DNA from: JAUILH01 sp964230215
Lineage (GTDB): Bacteria; Bacteroidota; Bacteroidia; Flavobacteriales_D; JAUILH01
Direction: 5' to 3'
Length of the DNA stretch: 64,000 nt
Assembly: GCA_964230215.1 (NCBI GenBank)
Contig: CAXRGQ010000016.1
Span: 496,001 to 560,000 of the forward strand
A program made the translations under genes and the position numbers. Positions 45,014 to 53,830 of the stretch are shown here, one piece after another (position 1 is the stretch's first letter; every line of letters begins with the position of its first letter). The notes under the pieces are model-generated. The model made no database searches. It was not told the origin of the DNA and saw only the letters and a program-made list of their open reading frames with translations.

Positions 45014-46419
45014 AAATTTAGCAGATAGACTTGCTCCTGAGCGCGTGTAAGCGCCGTATATAGCCATCGTAAAAAGCTATTACCCATCATTTCCTCTGTA
45101 AGATAACCATGGTCTATAAATACTGCTGGCCACTGTCCACCTTGAGATTTATGGCAAGTCATTGCATAGGCGTATTTAACTACAAGCGCATTGAGTATAG
45201 GATCGTTCATCGCCAACTTTTTCCGCTTGCCCAAATTCTTCTCGTACGCATATTCATTGAGGATATTTTCCCACATCATCTTATGTTTATCTCGTGGAAA
45301 AGAGGGGTGCTCCTCTTCAAGAGAATCGAGCAAAATAATCACATCCATTTCCGGCTGGCTTGGATAATCTATGAATTGCACCGTGATTTCAGCATAATTA
45401 AATCCGTGCTTGGAAAAGAAGCGATGAATTCTGATTACCTCCGCAAAGTCTCCGTTAGCAATAAAGCCAATTTCACTGCTGTCTGACCAGAAATAGTTAT
45501 TCTTTACAATCATAAGAACATCTCCGATGACTAAACGGTCCTCAAACCAAAATACGCGCGCCCTAATCTGCTGATTAAATAACATAGCACGTTTATTTGA
45601 TCGCGTGATAACGATTACATTCTCACTTCCATATTTGCCATAAGCCGTTTCCAACTCATCCTGCAAATCGTAACCAGAAACCGCTTTAACATCCGGTAGA
45701 GATAAATCTAAGCTTGGAATAATCACTTCCTCTTTATTAATTCGTGAACGCAATGTTGTGGCATTCTTAAGAATACCGGAACCATCTTGTTGCCGCGCTA
45801 CCTCCGTTAATTCTACTTTGCTAACATTAAAACCGTAAGAAGCAATAACACGTTCGTTAAGCGCCGGGCTTTCGTCCACACCTACTGGGGGCAATTGTGC
45901 AGTATCTCCTATTAGAAGGAGTTTACAACGCCTACCCTGTCTTACATATGACATTAAATCACCCAAAAGTGTTCTAGAGCTAAAACTCCCAGTTCCCATG
46001 GATTGGTCAGATATCATGGATGCCTCATCCACAACAAACAAAGTCCTTACATGAATATTTGGCATTAAGACAAACTCGCTAAATCCTGCCGAATTAACCC
46101 GTCTTTTATAAATTTTCTTGTGAATGGTTAATGCAGATTTATTACTGTAATTGCCAATAACTTTCGCCGCTCTTCCAGTAGGAGCCAGCAATTCCGTATG
46201 GACCTTATAATCCTTTAAGGCTTTTACTAGCGCAGACGTCATAGAAGATTTACCAGTACCTGCGTAACCTGATAAAATAAAAACCTCCGAGTCGTTTTTA
46301 ACCATAAACTCACTCAACAGCTCCACTAAATCACTCTGTTGTGGTTTTGGCTCAAAGCTCAGATAAGAACGTATTGAATCCGCTAACTTGAGCGTTATAT
46401 TTGAGTTAGGAGCTGTCAT
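44983..46419 (-). CDS. RecD-like ATP-dependent DNA helicase (superfamily 1)
   Basis: The 478-residue protein has a Walker A motif GYAGTGKSS (51-59), LLAPTGRAAKVI, Walker B VVDEAS (about 129-134), GDTAQLPPVG, an R-finger region and a C-terminal UvrD_C_2 motif (YAMTCHKSQGGQWPAVFID). This is the short RecD2-like class found in Bacteroidota, without the long N-terminal region of true RecD2. It likely unwinds DNA 5' to 3' in repair or conflict handling. The gene stands alone on the minus strand and converges on the secreted protein gene, with which it shares its last 31 bases. Confidence 0.9.
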   Translation of the reverse strand: MTAPNSNITLKLADSIRSYLSFEPKPQQSDLVELLSEFMVKNDSEVFILSGYAGTGKSSMTSALVKALKDYKVHTELLAPTGRAAKVIGNYSNKSALTIHKKIYKRRVNSAGFSEFVLMPNIHVRTLFVVDEASMISDQSMGTGSFSSRTLLGDLMSYVRQGRRCKLLLIGDTAQLPPVGVDESPALNERVIASYGFNVSKVELTEVARQQDGSGILKNATTLRSRINKEEVIIPSLDLSLPDVKAVSGYDLQDELETAYGKYGSENVIVITRSNKRAMLFNQQIRARVFWFEDRLVIGDVLMIVKNNYFWSDSSEIGFIANGDFAEVIRIHRFFSKHGFNYAEITVQFIDYPSQPEMDVIILLDSLEEEHPSFPRDKHKMMWENILNEYAYEKNLGKRKKLAMNDPILNALVVKYAYAMTCHKSQGGQWPAVFIDHGYLTEEMMGNSFLRWLYTALTRAQEQVYLLNFHSSFLGDKE

Positions 46420-46526
46420 TTAATCAACAAAGTTAAGCTTTAATAACATAGATGAAATTACACGATTTTGATTGAAAAAAAATTGTAGTTTTGTGTCTTT
46501 CGTAGATTGAACTTGAAAAATAATAT

Positions 46527-47864
46527 ATGAGCACTAAGAGCCCTTTAGAAACAGTTGGAAAGTTTGTAATTCCAGCAATCTTCGCACTTTTTGGATTGGG
46601 AATGTTAATCTATAGTTCCATGCCCCTAGAAGAAGAAAACATCATTTGCTTTAACGGGGAATTCAATGAAGATGAAGCCATACTAGTTACAATGCAAGAC
46701 CTTGAAGGCGATGGCATTGAGCAAGTTGTAGCAGATTACAAGAAGTTGAATAAGCAGATTGATGAGTTAAGCAAAACGCAGACAATTCTTAAAGATAGTG
46801 TGGCATTTGTGAATGCTGACCTTGGAGCAGCAGCCAATACTGAGGATTCTCTATCGCTTGATAGTCTTAAGCGAGATTTGGATGATCAGATTGTTGATAT
46901 GGTAGCTGAAATGAACGATCTTATTGATCAATCGAATGAGAAAAATAAGGTTATCCGTTCAAGAATGGAGAGTATCAATGTTTTAAAAACAGCTAATGCG
47001 CAAATGGTAGATTCGGTTCAAGCTAACCAAACTAATTTGTTTAGATACGGTGGAATCGGTTTACTCCTTATGTCCATTTTAATGATTCTGTTTGTAGCGA
47101 ATGTTATTGATAGAAGAGTGGCCTTTATTCTGATTCCGGTTCTTGTGGTCACAACGGTAGCCTATCTGTACTTCACATGGTCGTCTGTAGGAGATTCCAA
47201 CAAATATAAAACATCAAAGACATCTATCTATTCTGAGACAAAACAAAGAATGATTGACATTAAAGAGTCAATTCTTCTATACAAAGAAGAGCACGGAGGA
47301 AAGGTGCCTGCTACACTTGATGATTTGATCACTTATGTAAAAATGGACTCAACTACGTCTGTTTACAAGAAAGGAGATGTGCCAACTAGAGCGCTAAATA
47401 AAAAAGAGGCTTTCTTAATCTATTCGAATATCAATATTGATGGATTAGATTCGACAGCTGCACAACAAATTATTGACAAATGGTCTGACACAACTTATAT
47501 TGCTTATGGAGACAGTACGTTCAATGAATTTACTGCATGGAAGTTAGGTTTAATTACCAGAGACACTTCTTACACACCGGTAATGGAAAAATTATTTACG
47601 GGTCCAGCGGCTAAAAAGCGTCTATCTGAATACGACTTTAGTGCAGATTCTATGAAATATGTGGCTTTCACACAGGAGCCTTTTGTGTATCGTCAAGCTC
47701 AAATTAATGTTTCTGACAACGATACGATTGCTAAATACAAGTATAGATTTGAAGTTCGTTTAAGAACTCCTATGTTAGTTTGGGATCACGACCACGAATG
47801 TGAACCTAGAGATGAATTAATATTGGGATCACTGGTAGAAGAAAAGTTATCAGGTAATTGGTAA
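46527..47864 (+). CDS. Coiled-coil inner-membrane protein of unknown function
   Basis: The 445-residue protein has a first helix (about 12-30), an acidic part, a long periplasmic coiled coil (about 70-165, VADYKKLNKQIDELSKTQTIL), two more membrane helices (about 172-192 and 198-218), and a C-terminal domain. That domain starts with MIDIKESILLYKEEHGGKVPATLDDLITYV. This strip looks like the N-terminal pattern of pseudopilin globular parts (..I..ai..Yk..hG.yP.tl..L..yv), but no prepilin signal is present. The Trp/Asp-rich end contains WDHDHECEPRDEL. I see no enzyme motif. A hairpin terminator lies 23 bases after the stop. Confidence 0.6.
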   Translation: MSTKSPLETVGKFVIPAIFALFGLGMLIYSSMPLEEENIICFNGEFNEDEAILVTMQDLEGDGIEQVVADYKKLNKQIDELSKTQTILKDSVAFVNADLGAAANTEDSLSLDSLKRDLDDQIVDMVAEMNDLIDQSNEKNKVIRSRMESINVLKTANAQMVDSVQANQTNLFRYGGIGLLLMSILMILFVANVIDRRVAFILIPVLVVTTVAYLYFTWSSVGDSNKYKTSKTSIYSETKQRMIDIKESILLYKEEHGGKVPATLDDLITYVKMDSTTSVYKKGDVPTRALNKKEAFLIYSNINIDGLDSTAAQQIIDKWSDTTYIAYGDSTFNEFTAWKLGLITRDTSYTPVMEKLFTGPAAKKRLSEYDFSADSMKYVAFTQEPFVYRQAQINVSDNDTIAKYKYRFEVRLRTPMLVWDHDHECEPRDELILGSLVEEKLSGNW

Positions 47865-48583
47865 GCAACGATAATAAAACTTTTGTAACTCCGGTTCATG
47901 TGCACATTGAACTGGAGTTTTTGTATATGCACACTCGTGTTTATGACCATTCGATGAAATTACAGTCGTTTGACACACAGTCTGTTCATGATTTTGACTA
48001 TGCTTCTCCAATGAAGCAGTGGAGTTTCTCGAACATTGAAGGTGCAAAGGCATTTATATGGCCATCTGCCTATACTTTAATTCCAAACAGCCTTTATAGT
48101 TCAAATAACAAAGAGGACTTCATAAAACTATCTCATGGAAATCTTGAGCAACTGATTCTTAAAGATGAAAAATTGAGCATAGTAGATAACACAATTGTAT
48201 ATGGAGTGCATCCGTCTCAACAACTTGCTGCATTGACGCTTTACCCAGGGGTATCTATTCATTGTGCTGTCGGTAAATTGATTGATTACAGCCTGCATAA
48301 AATGAGTGACGGTATTTGCGTACGACTTTTGGAAAAGCACATGTATGTTTGTTGTATTAAGAATAAGCAACTTCAACTGTGCAATAAATATGCGCTATCG
48401 AACGATACAGATATACTGTATTTCATCAGCTTAATTAATCAAAAACATTTCAGCTCTCCAGCCGACATTCATATAATTGGAAAATCAAACAAAGAGCTTA
48501 AACAGCTGCTTGCTAAGTATCATACAAAACTGCACTACTTTAACAGTGATATTCTATTCAGCGATAATATGAAAGTTGTATGA
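47858..48583 (+). CDS. DUF3822 family protein
   Basis: The 241-residue protein matches DUF3822, a Bacteroidota family with an ASKHA-like (actin/hexokinase-type) strand pattern, nearly always found upstream of rsmD and coaD. Seen here: YGVHPSQQLAALTLYPGVSIHCAVG, VRLLEKHMYVCCIKNKQLQLCNKY and ISLINQKHFSSPADIHIIGKS. The start is uncertain. The TTG at 47858 overlaps the previous gene and gives a family-like first strand, but a terminator-like hairpin lies at 47887-47922 inside this reading; the ATG at 47927 would give 218 residues. The stop overlaps the rsmD start (ATGA). The function of the family is not known; genomic context suggests ribosome- or CoA-related housekeeping. Confidence 0.75.
   Translation: MVSNDNKTFVTPVHVHIELEFLYMHTRVYDHSMKLQSFDTQSVHDFDYASPMKQWSFSNIEGAKAFIWPSAYTLIPNSLYSSNNKEDFIKLSHGNLEQLILKDEKLSIVDNTIVYGVHPSQQLAALTLYPGVSIHCAVGKLIDYSLHKMSDGICVRLLEKHMYVCCIKNKQLQLCNKYALSNDTDILYFISLINQKHFSSPADIHIIGKSNKELKQLLAKYHTKLHYFNSDILFSDNMKVV
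47887..47922 (+). terminator. Hairpin terminator overlapping the start of the DUF3822 gene
   Basis: Arms 47887-47898 (AACTCCGGTTCA) and 47908-47919 (TGAACTGGAGTT) pair over 12 bases with one G-U. The right arm runs into TTTTT (47918-47922). It is well placed to end the transcript of the membrane protein gene at 46527. Confidence 0.6.
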
Positions 48584-49116
48584 GAATAATTGGCGGTCAA
48601 TTCAAAGGAAAAAAGATTCAGGCTCCTAGCACGCTCAGGTCACGACCAACCACAGACTTTGCAAAAGAATCACTATTTAACATTCTAAATAATCAAATTG
48701 ATTTTGATGGGATGACGGTACTTGATCTATTTGCAGGCACTGGAAATATAAGTTACGAGTTCATGTCTAGAGGTGTAGAGCAGGTTTGGGCTGTTGATAT
48801 GGACAGAAAGTGTGTAAATTTTATTCATCAGTTTTGTGAACGCAACCAAATAGACAACATAAAAACAGTAAAAGCCAACACCTACCAATTTCTTAAAACT
48901 ATTCAGATTAAATTCGATTTAGTCTATGCAGATCCTCCGTATAATCACGCGCACGTCTCTAAATTGGCAGAAAAGATTTTCGCTGCAGACGTGTTAAACC
49001 AGGATGGAATGGTAATAATAGAGCACGGACCTGAAACCGATTACAGTGATTCACCGTATTTTAAGCAGCACAGAAAGTACGGAAACGTAAATTTTAGCTT
49101 TTTTAGTTATGAGTAA
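48580..49116 (+). CDS. rsmD: 16S rRNA (guanine(966)-N(2))-methyltransferase
   Basis: The 178-residue protein is of normal length for RsmD. It begins MRIIGGQFKGKKIQAP with the RPTTDFAKESLFNIL motif, has the SAM-binding segment LDLFAGTGNISYEFMSRG and the catalytic DPPY (118-121). It methylates G966 of 16S rRNA in the 30S subunit. It overlaps the DUF3822 gene by 4 bases and coaD by 8 bases; rsmD-coaD linkage is common across bacteria. Confidence 0.95.
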   Translation: MRIIGGQFKGKKIQAPSTLRSRPTTDFAKESLFNILNNQIDFDGMTVLDLFAGTGNISYEFMSRGVEQVWAVDMDRKCVNFIHQFCERNQIDNIKTVKANTYQFLKTIQIKFDLVYADPPYNHAHVSKLAEKIFAADVLNQDGMVIIEHGPETDYSDSPYFKQHRKYGNVNFSFFSYE

Positions 49117-49570
49117 ACGCATTGCAGTCTTTCCAGGAAGTTTTGACCCAATTACGATTGGACACTATTCGCTTGTTGAACGTGCCATTGAATTATTTGA
49201 TGAAATAATTGTGGGCATTGGGACCAACACCAACAAGAGCTATTTATTTAGCGAGGAGGAGAGATTCAAAATGGTTGAAGATGCTTTCAAAGAAATGCCA
49301 GAAGTGAGTGTTAAGCAATTCAATGGGCTCACGGTAGATTTTTGCAGAGAGCAAAACTCGAGATACATCTTGCGTGGCTTAAGAAACTCTGGAGATTTCG
49401 AGTTTGAAAAAAACATATCTCAGATCAACCAAGCATTGGCACCGGAGATTGAAACGGTGATACTTGTTACCAATCAAGATTTATCTGCTATAAGTTCTAG
49501 TATAGTTAGAGAGCTTATTAAAAATGATGCAGATGTGGCACAGTTTCTGCCTCCCAACGTTAGTCTATGA
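49109..49570 (+). CDS. coaD: Phosphopantetheine adenylyltransferase
   Basis: The 153-residue protein has the nucleotidyltransferase HIGH-like motif TIGH (16-19) after FPGSFDP, the YILRGLRNSGDFEFE segment and the C-terminal ISSSIVREL motif. It transfers AMP from ATP to 4'-phosphopantetheine, the penultimate step of coenzyme A synthesis. Its length is normal. It overlaps rsmD by 8 bases and the next gene by 4 bases, so all are on one transcript. Confidence 0.97.
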   Translation: MSKRIAVFPGSFDPITIGHYSLVERAIELFDEIIVGIGTNTNKSYLFSEEERFKMVEDAFKEMPEVSVKQFNGLTVDFCREQNSRYILRGLRNSGDFEFEKNISQINQALAPEIETVILVTNQDLSAISSSIVRELIKNDADVAQFLPPNVSL

Positions 49571-51009
49571 AACAGTTTTTAACGCTCATATTTTTAGTTC
49601 CTGTAATTTGTATGGCAGGAAAAATTCACGGTTTTGCAGCTGAGCACGTTGGAAAGACTGTCAAAGTCATTCGCTTTGATGAATATATCACCAAACGCAC
49701 TATTGAAGTGGCAAGTGCGGTGGTAAAAGCGGATAGCACCTTCTTAATCACATACGAAGACCAAGGTACATTTGAGGCCATTATTGAAATTGGTGAAGTA
49801 TTTGGCTATATGTATTTACAAGACAGCGCAGAGTATCATATTGGTGTGCCACTTCTTGAACCAGGCCAAATTGGACACCGCGCGAATATCCAATTAGCGT
49901 TTACCGAGCTGCCTCCTGAAGATGATATTAACTTTCTTATTCTTGACTTAGATTATCGAATTGATGGGTTTGTGGGTAACACTTATGACATTATCGCAAG
50001 TGACGAATGGAGTACTCGTATGAGAAACTTCAAAAAACATCTGGCTGAGCTTTATAAAAATGAAAAAGACCCTTATTTCTTAACCTACTTGAGTTATAGT
50101 ATTGCTCATTTAGAATTAATAGGACACCCGAAAGTAGCGAGTAATATTAAACAAGAGCTAATCTATGACACCTACCTCAAGGATGCGCCTGTTTTTGAGC
50201 GTAATAACGCATATATGATGCTGATTAACGATTTCTATAAAAGCGTCTTTGGAAGTATTGAAGCATTTCATGAAAGAAGTTTAATGAAGGCATTCGTTAC
50301 AGAAGAAATAGATAGTATTAGAGCCATTTTGTATCAACACGCCTATTATTCAAATCCCGTTATTACCGAATTAGTGATGATAAAGGGAATGGGTGAGGTT
50401 TACATGAATGGGAAGTATCCTAGAACAAATATTCTTAACATGTTGAAGTCGCTTACTGAATCGGCAAAAACGAAGAATGCAAGAATTGCAGCTGCCAACA
50501 TGATAAAGAAGTTAACTAAGTTGATGCGTGGCCACCCTGCGCCCAATTTCAGCTTAAAAGACGCTAAAGGAAACACTAGAACATTAGATGATTTTAAAGG
50601 CAAATACATCTACCTTACATTTTTTGAAGACTGGTCAGTAGATGCAGTAAGTGAGTTGAAAATACTTTCAAGTATGCAAGACAAATATGCAGACTATATA
50701 GAGTTTGTATCAATCTGTATGGGTCCTAAAGAAGAAACATTGGAAAACTTCTTAAAGGAACACAAAGACTTTCAATGGACATTTTTAAATGGATACGGTG
50801 ACTCTGACTTAAAGGAGTACTATGAGGTGCTCAGCGTTCCATTATACTATATGATTGATGATGAGGGCAATGTGTTTCAAGCTCCTGCAAAACCACCTTC
50901 ACCAGGGGGAGCGGAGTACACGTCCATCGAGAAAACAATGTATCAGATTACCAAAATGATTAAATCTAGAGAAGAACAAAGACCAGACAGAAACAGTCCG
51001 TATCACTAG
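49567..51009 (+). CDS. Secreted TlpA/thioredoxin-fold protein lacking the CXXC motif
   Basis: The 480-residue protein has a signal peptide (1-17, ending CMAG), an N-terminal beta domain of the DUF4369 type (about 18-130), a helical middle, and a C-terminal TlpA/AhpC-like thioredoxin fold (about 322-455; GHPAPNFSLKDAKGNTRTLDDFKGKYIYLTFF reads as two abutting motifs). Where relatives have W-C-x-x-C, this one has DWSVDAV (about 355-361): no Cys at all. It cannot do thiol redox chemistry at that site, so a binding or scaffold role is more likely. The gene overlaps coaD by 4 bases and converges on the Nudix gene with a 4-base overlap. Confidence 0.8.
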   Translation: MKQFLTLIFLVPVICMAGKIHGFAAEHVGKTVKVIRFDEYITKRTIEVASAVVKADSTFLITYEDQGTFEAIIEIGEVFGYMYLQDSAEYHIGVPLLEPGQIGHRANIQLAFTELPPEDDINFLILDLDYRIDGFVGNTYDIIASDEWSTRMRNFKKHLAELYKNEKDPYFLTYLSYSIAHLELIGHPKVASNIKQELIYDTYLKDAPVFERNNAYMMLINDFYKSVFGSIEAFHERSLMKAFVTEEIDSIRAILYQHAYYSNPVITELVMIKGMGEVYMNGKYPRTNILNMLKSLTESAKTKNARIAAANMIKKLTKLMRGHPAPNFSLKDAKGNTRTLDDFKGKYIYLTFFEDWSVDAVSELKILSSMQDKYADYIEFVSICMGPKEETLENFLKEHKDFQWTFLNGYGDSDLKEYYEVLSVPLYYMIDDEGNVFQAPAKPPSPGGAEYTSIEKTMYQITKMIKSREEQRPDRNSPYH

Positions 51010-51593
51010 ATTTTATCCAGTAAATCGTTTATCGAATTGTAGGTATTAGAGCGTTGTTGATTAAGATCACCGCTTACCCAGCGAACATCCGTTATACCTT
51101 CTTCTAGCTGCGGCACTAAATCATTTTGTTGATGTTTAAGGCCCATGCTAAACCAGTAGGTCCGCTTTAGCACATTTCGTCCTTTATGCTCATAGGTATG
51201 CCATGTAGATGGGAGTTCTTTCAGAATTTCAAGCCCTGAGATTCCACACTCCTCCTCCACCTCTCGCACAGCGCATATAGCAACCGACTCTCCTTTCTCG
51301 AGCTTACCTTTTGGTAAATCCCATTTATCGTTTCTATATATAAATAGGGTGGCCCCATCAGCATTCTGCACCACTCCGCCAGCAGCAACAATTTTATCAT
51401 AATCTGCAAACAGCCTGGTGATATTGCTATTGATAGGACCAACTACATTAATATAATCACCATTCTCAGCTCTTTCCAATATTTCCAATCTCAACTCATC
51501 GTCAATTTCTGCCATGTAGGCATGATAATTGTCCATAGAAGTCGCAGACTGTGAAAAAATTATTGGCGTCTCCTTAACGAAAACTTTATACAT
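51006..51593 (-). CDS. Nudix hydrolase
   Basis: I chose the ATG at 51593 (MYKVFVKETPIIF), a start seen in the Bacteroidota relatives I recall; two upstream ATGs would add 4 or 8 residues, one of them overlapping the pyrE start codon. The 195-residue protein has a complete Nudix box (96-118: G-x5-E-x7-REVEEECG), so it should hydrolyse a nucleoside diphosphate linked to another group. The N-terminal 80 residues are a family-specific extension. It diverges from pyrE with only 10 bases between the start codons, so each promoter must lie inside the other gene. Confidence 0.9.
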   Translation of the reverse strand: MYKVFVKETPIIFSQSATSMDNYHAYMAEIDDELRLEILERAENGDYINVVGPINSNITRLFADYDKIVAAGGVVQNADGATLFIYRNDKWDLPKGKLEKGESVAICAVREVEEECGISGLEILKELPSTWHTYEHKGRNVLKRTYWFSMGLKHQQNDLVPQLEEGITDVRWVSGDLNQQRSNTYNSINDLLDKI

Positions 51594-51603
51594 TTGTCCA
51601 CTC

Positions 51604-52245
51604 ATGATTAAAAACACTGATTCAGCCCTAAAAGTAGCCGAGTTTCTTTTGCAAATTAAAGCAATAAAACTTAGTCCTCAAACTCCATTTAATTGGGCTT
51701 CTGGATGGAAATCTCCAATCTATTGTGACAATAGAAAAACGCTTTCTCACCCTAATGTGCGCACCTATATCAGACAGCAATTTTCTGAAATGTGTGAAGA
51801 TATTTATGGTAAACCAGATGTAATAGCTGGTGTAGCTACTGGAGGTATCGCTATTGGAGCATTGGTTGCTCAAGAATTAGGGCTTCCATTTGTTTATGTT
51901 AGATCATCTTCAAAAGGACATGGATTGCAAAATCAAATTGAAGGTGACTTACAAGAAGGTCAATCTGTAGTTGTGATTGAAGATTTGGTTTCTACAGGAA
52001 ACAGTAGTTTAAAGGCAGTTGAGGCCCTTCGAGAAGCTGGAGCGAATGTAAAGGGTATGTTAGCCATTTTCACCTACGGATTTGATACGGCAGCACAAAA
52101 TTTCGAAAAGGCTAACTGCAAACTAACGTGTTTATGTGATTATGATGTAATGCTCGAAAAAGCTTTAGAAGAAGATTACATCACCCAAAATCAAATAGCT
52201 TCTCTGCAAGAGTGGAGAAATTCACCGTCAACCTGGCAGCAATAA
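51604..52245 (+). CDS. pyrE: Orotate phosphoribosyltransferase
   Basis: The 213-residue protein has the PyrE signatures: FNWASGWKSPIYCDNRKTLS (substrate loop), a DVIAGVATGGIAIGALVA segment, VRSSSKGHGLQNQIEG (catalytic flexible loop) and the PRPP-binding motif VVVIEDLVSTGNSS (about 121-134). It joins orotate to PRPP in pyrimidine synthesis. I chose the ATG at 51604; earlier in-frame starts would overlap the divergent Nudix gene. The SRPBCC gene starts 1 base after the stop and is co-transcribed. Confidence 0.96.
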   Translation: MIKNTDSALKVAEFLLQIKAIKLSPQTPFNWASGWKSPIYCDNRKTLSHPNVRTYIRQQFSEMCEDIYGKPDVIAGVATGGIAIGALVAQELGLPFVYVRSSSKGHGLQNQIEGDLQEGQSVVVIEDLVSTGNSSLKAVEALREAGANVKGMLAIFTYGFDTAAQNFEKANCKLTCLCDYDVMLEKALEEDYITQNQIASLQEWRNSPSTWQQ

Positions 52246-52246
52246 T

Positions 52247-52648
52247 ATGACTGAAATTAAAAGCAAAGAAGTTGGAATCAACAACTCGGTTCAAGAGATC
52301 TACGACTATCTTATGGACATGAATAACTTTAAAGAGTTACTTCCTCAAGATAAGATAAGCGAGTGGAAAGCAACGAGTGATTCATGTTCATTCAAGATTC
52401 AAGGTGCTGCAACAATTGACCTTTCTATAGATAAAAGCACCTCACCTAATCAAATCAATTTAATTTCGGGAGATAAGAGTCCTTTTCCATTCACCTTAGA
52501 CGTTTTTCTGTCAGGAGATGAGAATAACTGCAATGGGTACTATCACTTTAAAGGAAAGATGAACCCATTTATGAAAATGATAGCTGAAAAGCCGCTCACT
52601 GCCCTATTCAATTATGTTGTAGATAGATTAAAGGAAGTTAAAGGATAA
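52247..52648 (+). CDS. SRPBCC (START-like) family protein
   Basis: The 133-residue protein has the helix-grip pattern: an N-terminal strand (EIKSKEVGINNSVQEIYDYLMDMNNFKELLP), several beta strands (ISEWKATSDSCSFKIQG; INLISG), and a long C-terminal helix (MIAEKPLTALFNYVVDRLKEV). SRPBCC proteins bind lipids or other hydrophobic ligands; no catalytic residue is evident. It lies 1 base after pyrE, an arrangement common in Bacteroidota. It overlaps the 3' end of birA on the other strand by 11 bases. Confidence 0.85.
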   Translation: MTEIKSKEVGINNSVQEIYDYLMDMNNFKELLPQDKISEWKATSDSCSFKIQGAATIDLSIDKSTSPNQINLISGDKSPFPFTLDVFLSGDENNCNGYYHFKGKMNPFMKMIAEKPLTALFNYVVDRLKEVKG

Positions 52649-53381
52649 ACTTTATCTCTTTTAAATCATAGTTCTTCTGCTCACCTTGATTTGATGTAAA
52701 TATCAAATTGCCATTTCTTATTATGTCTAGTATGCGTCCATTTATCTGTTCACCAGATGCTTGTTCGATAACACTTGCGCCATTCACCCCATACAATCGC
52801 TCAATGTATAAGGCTTTTAAAGCTTCATAGCCTGTATTTACATACTTCAACACATTTTTTTCCAACACGTTTAGAAAATTATCCAGTACATCATCAAGCT
52901 CCAATTTATGCCCTAATGCCATGCTTAATGAAATTCTGTCATCCTCCTGCATCTCCTGATTCACATTCAACCCAATTCCAACTACAAGATTTTTTATCAT
53001 AGTGCCTCTTAAGCTTGTTTCAATTAAAACGCCAGCAAGCTTTTTATTATCAATTAAAATGTCGTTTGGCCATTTTATATCCGGACTAAGCCCATACTTA
53101 TCAAGGCATTCAACCAAAGAAACCGCCACCAACATACTTACATCAAATTGATGCTGTAACTCAATCTTTAAACTTTTTAAAACAACAGAAAAGGTCAAAT
53201 TTTGGCCTACCACAGCATCCCATGATGTGCCCATCTGGCCACGTCCTCCGTGCTGTTCATGTGCCATTATTACAGCACCATCTGACAAAACGCCCTCATT
53301 TAATAGCTTGGCAGCATAATTGTTGGTGCTATCAACAGATTGGAGTTTGATTATTTCTTTACCTATTAAAAACCTACTCAT
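52638..53381 (-). CDS. birA: Biotin-[acetyl-CoA-carboxylase] ligase
   Basis: The 247-residue protein has the biotin ligase motifs: HEQHGGRGQMGTSW (GRGxxG loop), KWPNDILIDNKKLAGVLIET (biotin and lysine contacts) and VGIGLNVNQ. It joins biotin to the biotin carrier protein through biotinyl-AMP. It has no N-terminal helix-turn-helix, so it is an enzyme only and not a repressor of the E. coli type. It is divergent from rsfS across 79 bases. Confidence 0.95.
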   Translation of the reverse strand: MSRFLIGKEIIKLQSVDSTNNYAAKLLNEGVLSDGAVIMAHEQHGGRGQMGTSWDAVVGQNLTFSVVLKSLKIELQHQFDVSMLVAVSLVECLDKYGLSPDIKWPNDILIDNKKLAGVLIETSLRGTMIKNLVVGIGLNVNQEMQEDDRISLSMALGHKLELDDVLDNFLNVLEKNVLKYVNTGYEALKALYIERLYGVNGASVIEQASGEQINGRILDIIRNGNLIFTSNQGEQKNYDLKEIKFIL

Positions 53382-53428
53382 AAGGCGGATAGTTAGGGAT
53401 TTAAATCACGCTAAGTCGTAAAAATAAT

Positions 53429-53436
53429 TACTTTTG
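53429..53436 (+). promoter_or_regulatory. Possible -7 box for the rsfS-ftsH operon
   Basis: TACTTTTG fits TAnnTTTG and lies 24 bases before the rsfS ATG. The -33 region has no clear TTTG. It could serve the rsfS-ftsH-cdsA unit. Confidence 0.4.
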
Positions 53437-53460
53437 TCCGATTAGTTATAAACCTATTTA

Positions 53461-53820
53461 ATGACAGAAAAACCAGAGCTACTAGAAGCCGTTATTACAG
53501 GGATGCAAGAGAAGAAAGCACATGAAATTGTGTGCATTGATTTAAGAGAAACCGAAGGAGCGTCCGCAGACTATTTCGTTATTTGCCATGGAGATTCACA
53601 TCCACAGGTAGATGCAATTAGTGATTCGGTTGTAGAAACTGTATGGGAATCCATTGGTGAAAAGCCATGGAGAAGCGAAGGGAAAACGAATTTAGAATGG
53701 GTTTTAATTGATTTCTTTGATGTTGTTGTCCATGTTTTCTATAAGGAAACACGAGAATTTTTCGACCTTGAAGGTTTATGGGCAGACGGAAAAGTTGAAT
53801 CAATTGAATATCAAGTTTAA
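53461..53820 (+). CDS. rsfS: Ribosomal silencing factor RsfS
   Basis: The 119-residue protein matches RsfS/Iojap: IVCIDLRETEGASADYFVIC, SHPQVDAISDSV and GKTNLEWVLIDFFDVVVHVF...RE-FFDLEGLWADG. It binds ribosomal protein L14 (uL14) on the large subunit and stops 30S joining when nutrients are low. The length is normal. It lies 10 bases before ftsH, as in many Bacteroidota. Confidence 0.96.
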   Translation: MTEKPELLEAVITGMQEKKAHEIVCIDLRETEGASADYFVICHGDSHPQVDAISDSVVETVWESIGEKPWRSEGKTNLEWVLIDFFDVVVHVFYKETREFFDLEGLWADGKVESIEYQV

Positions 53821-53830
53821 TTAAATAAGA

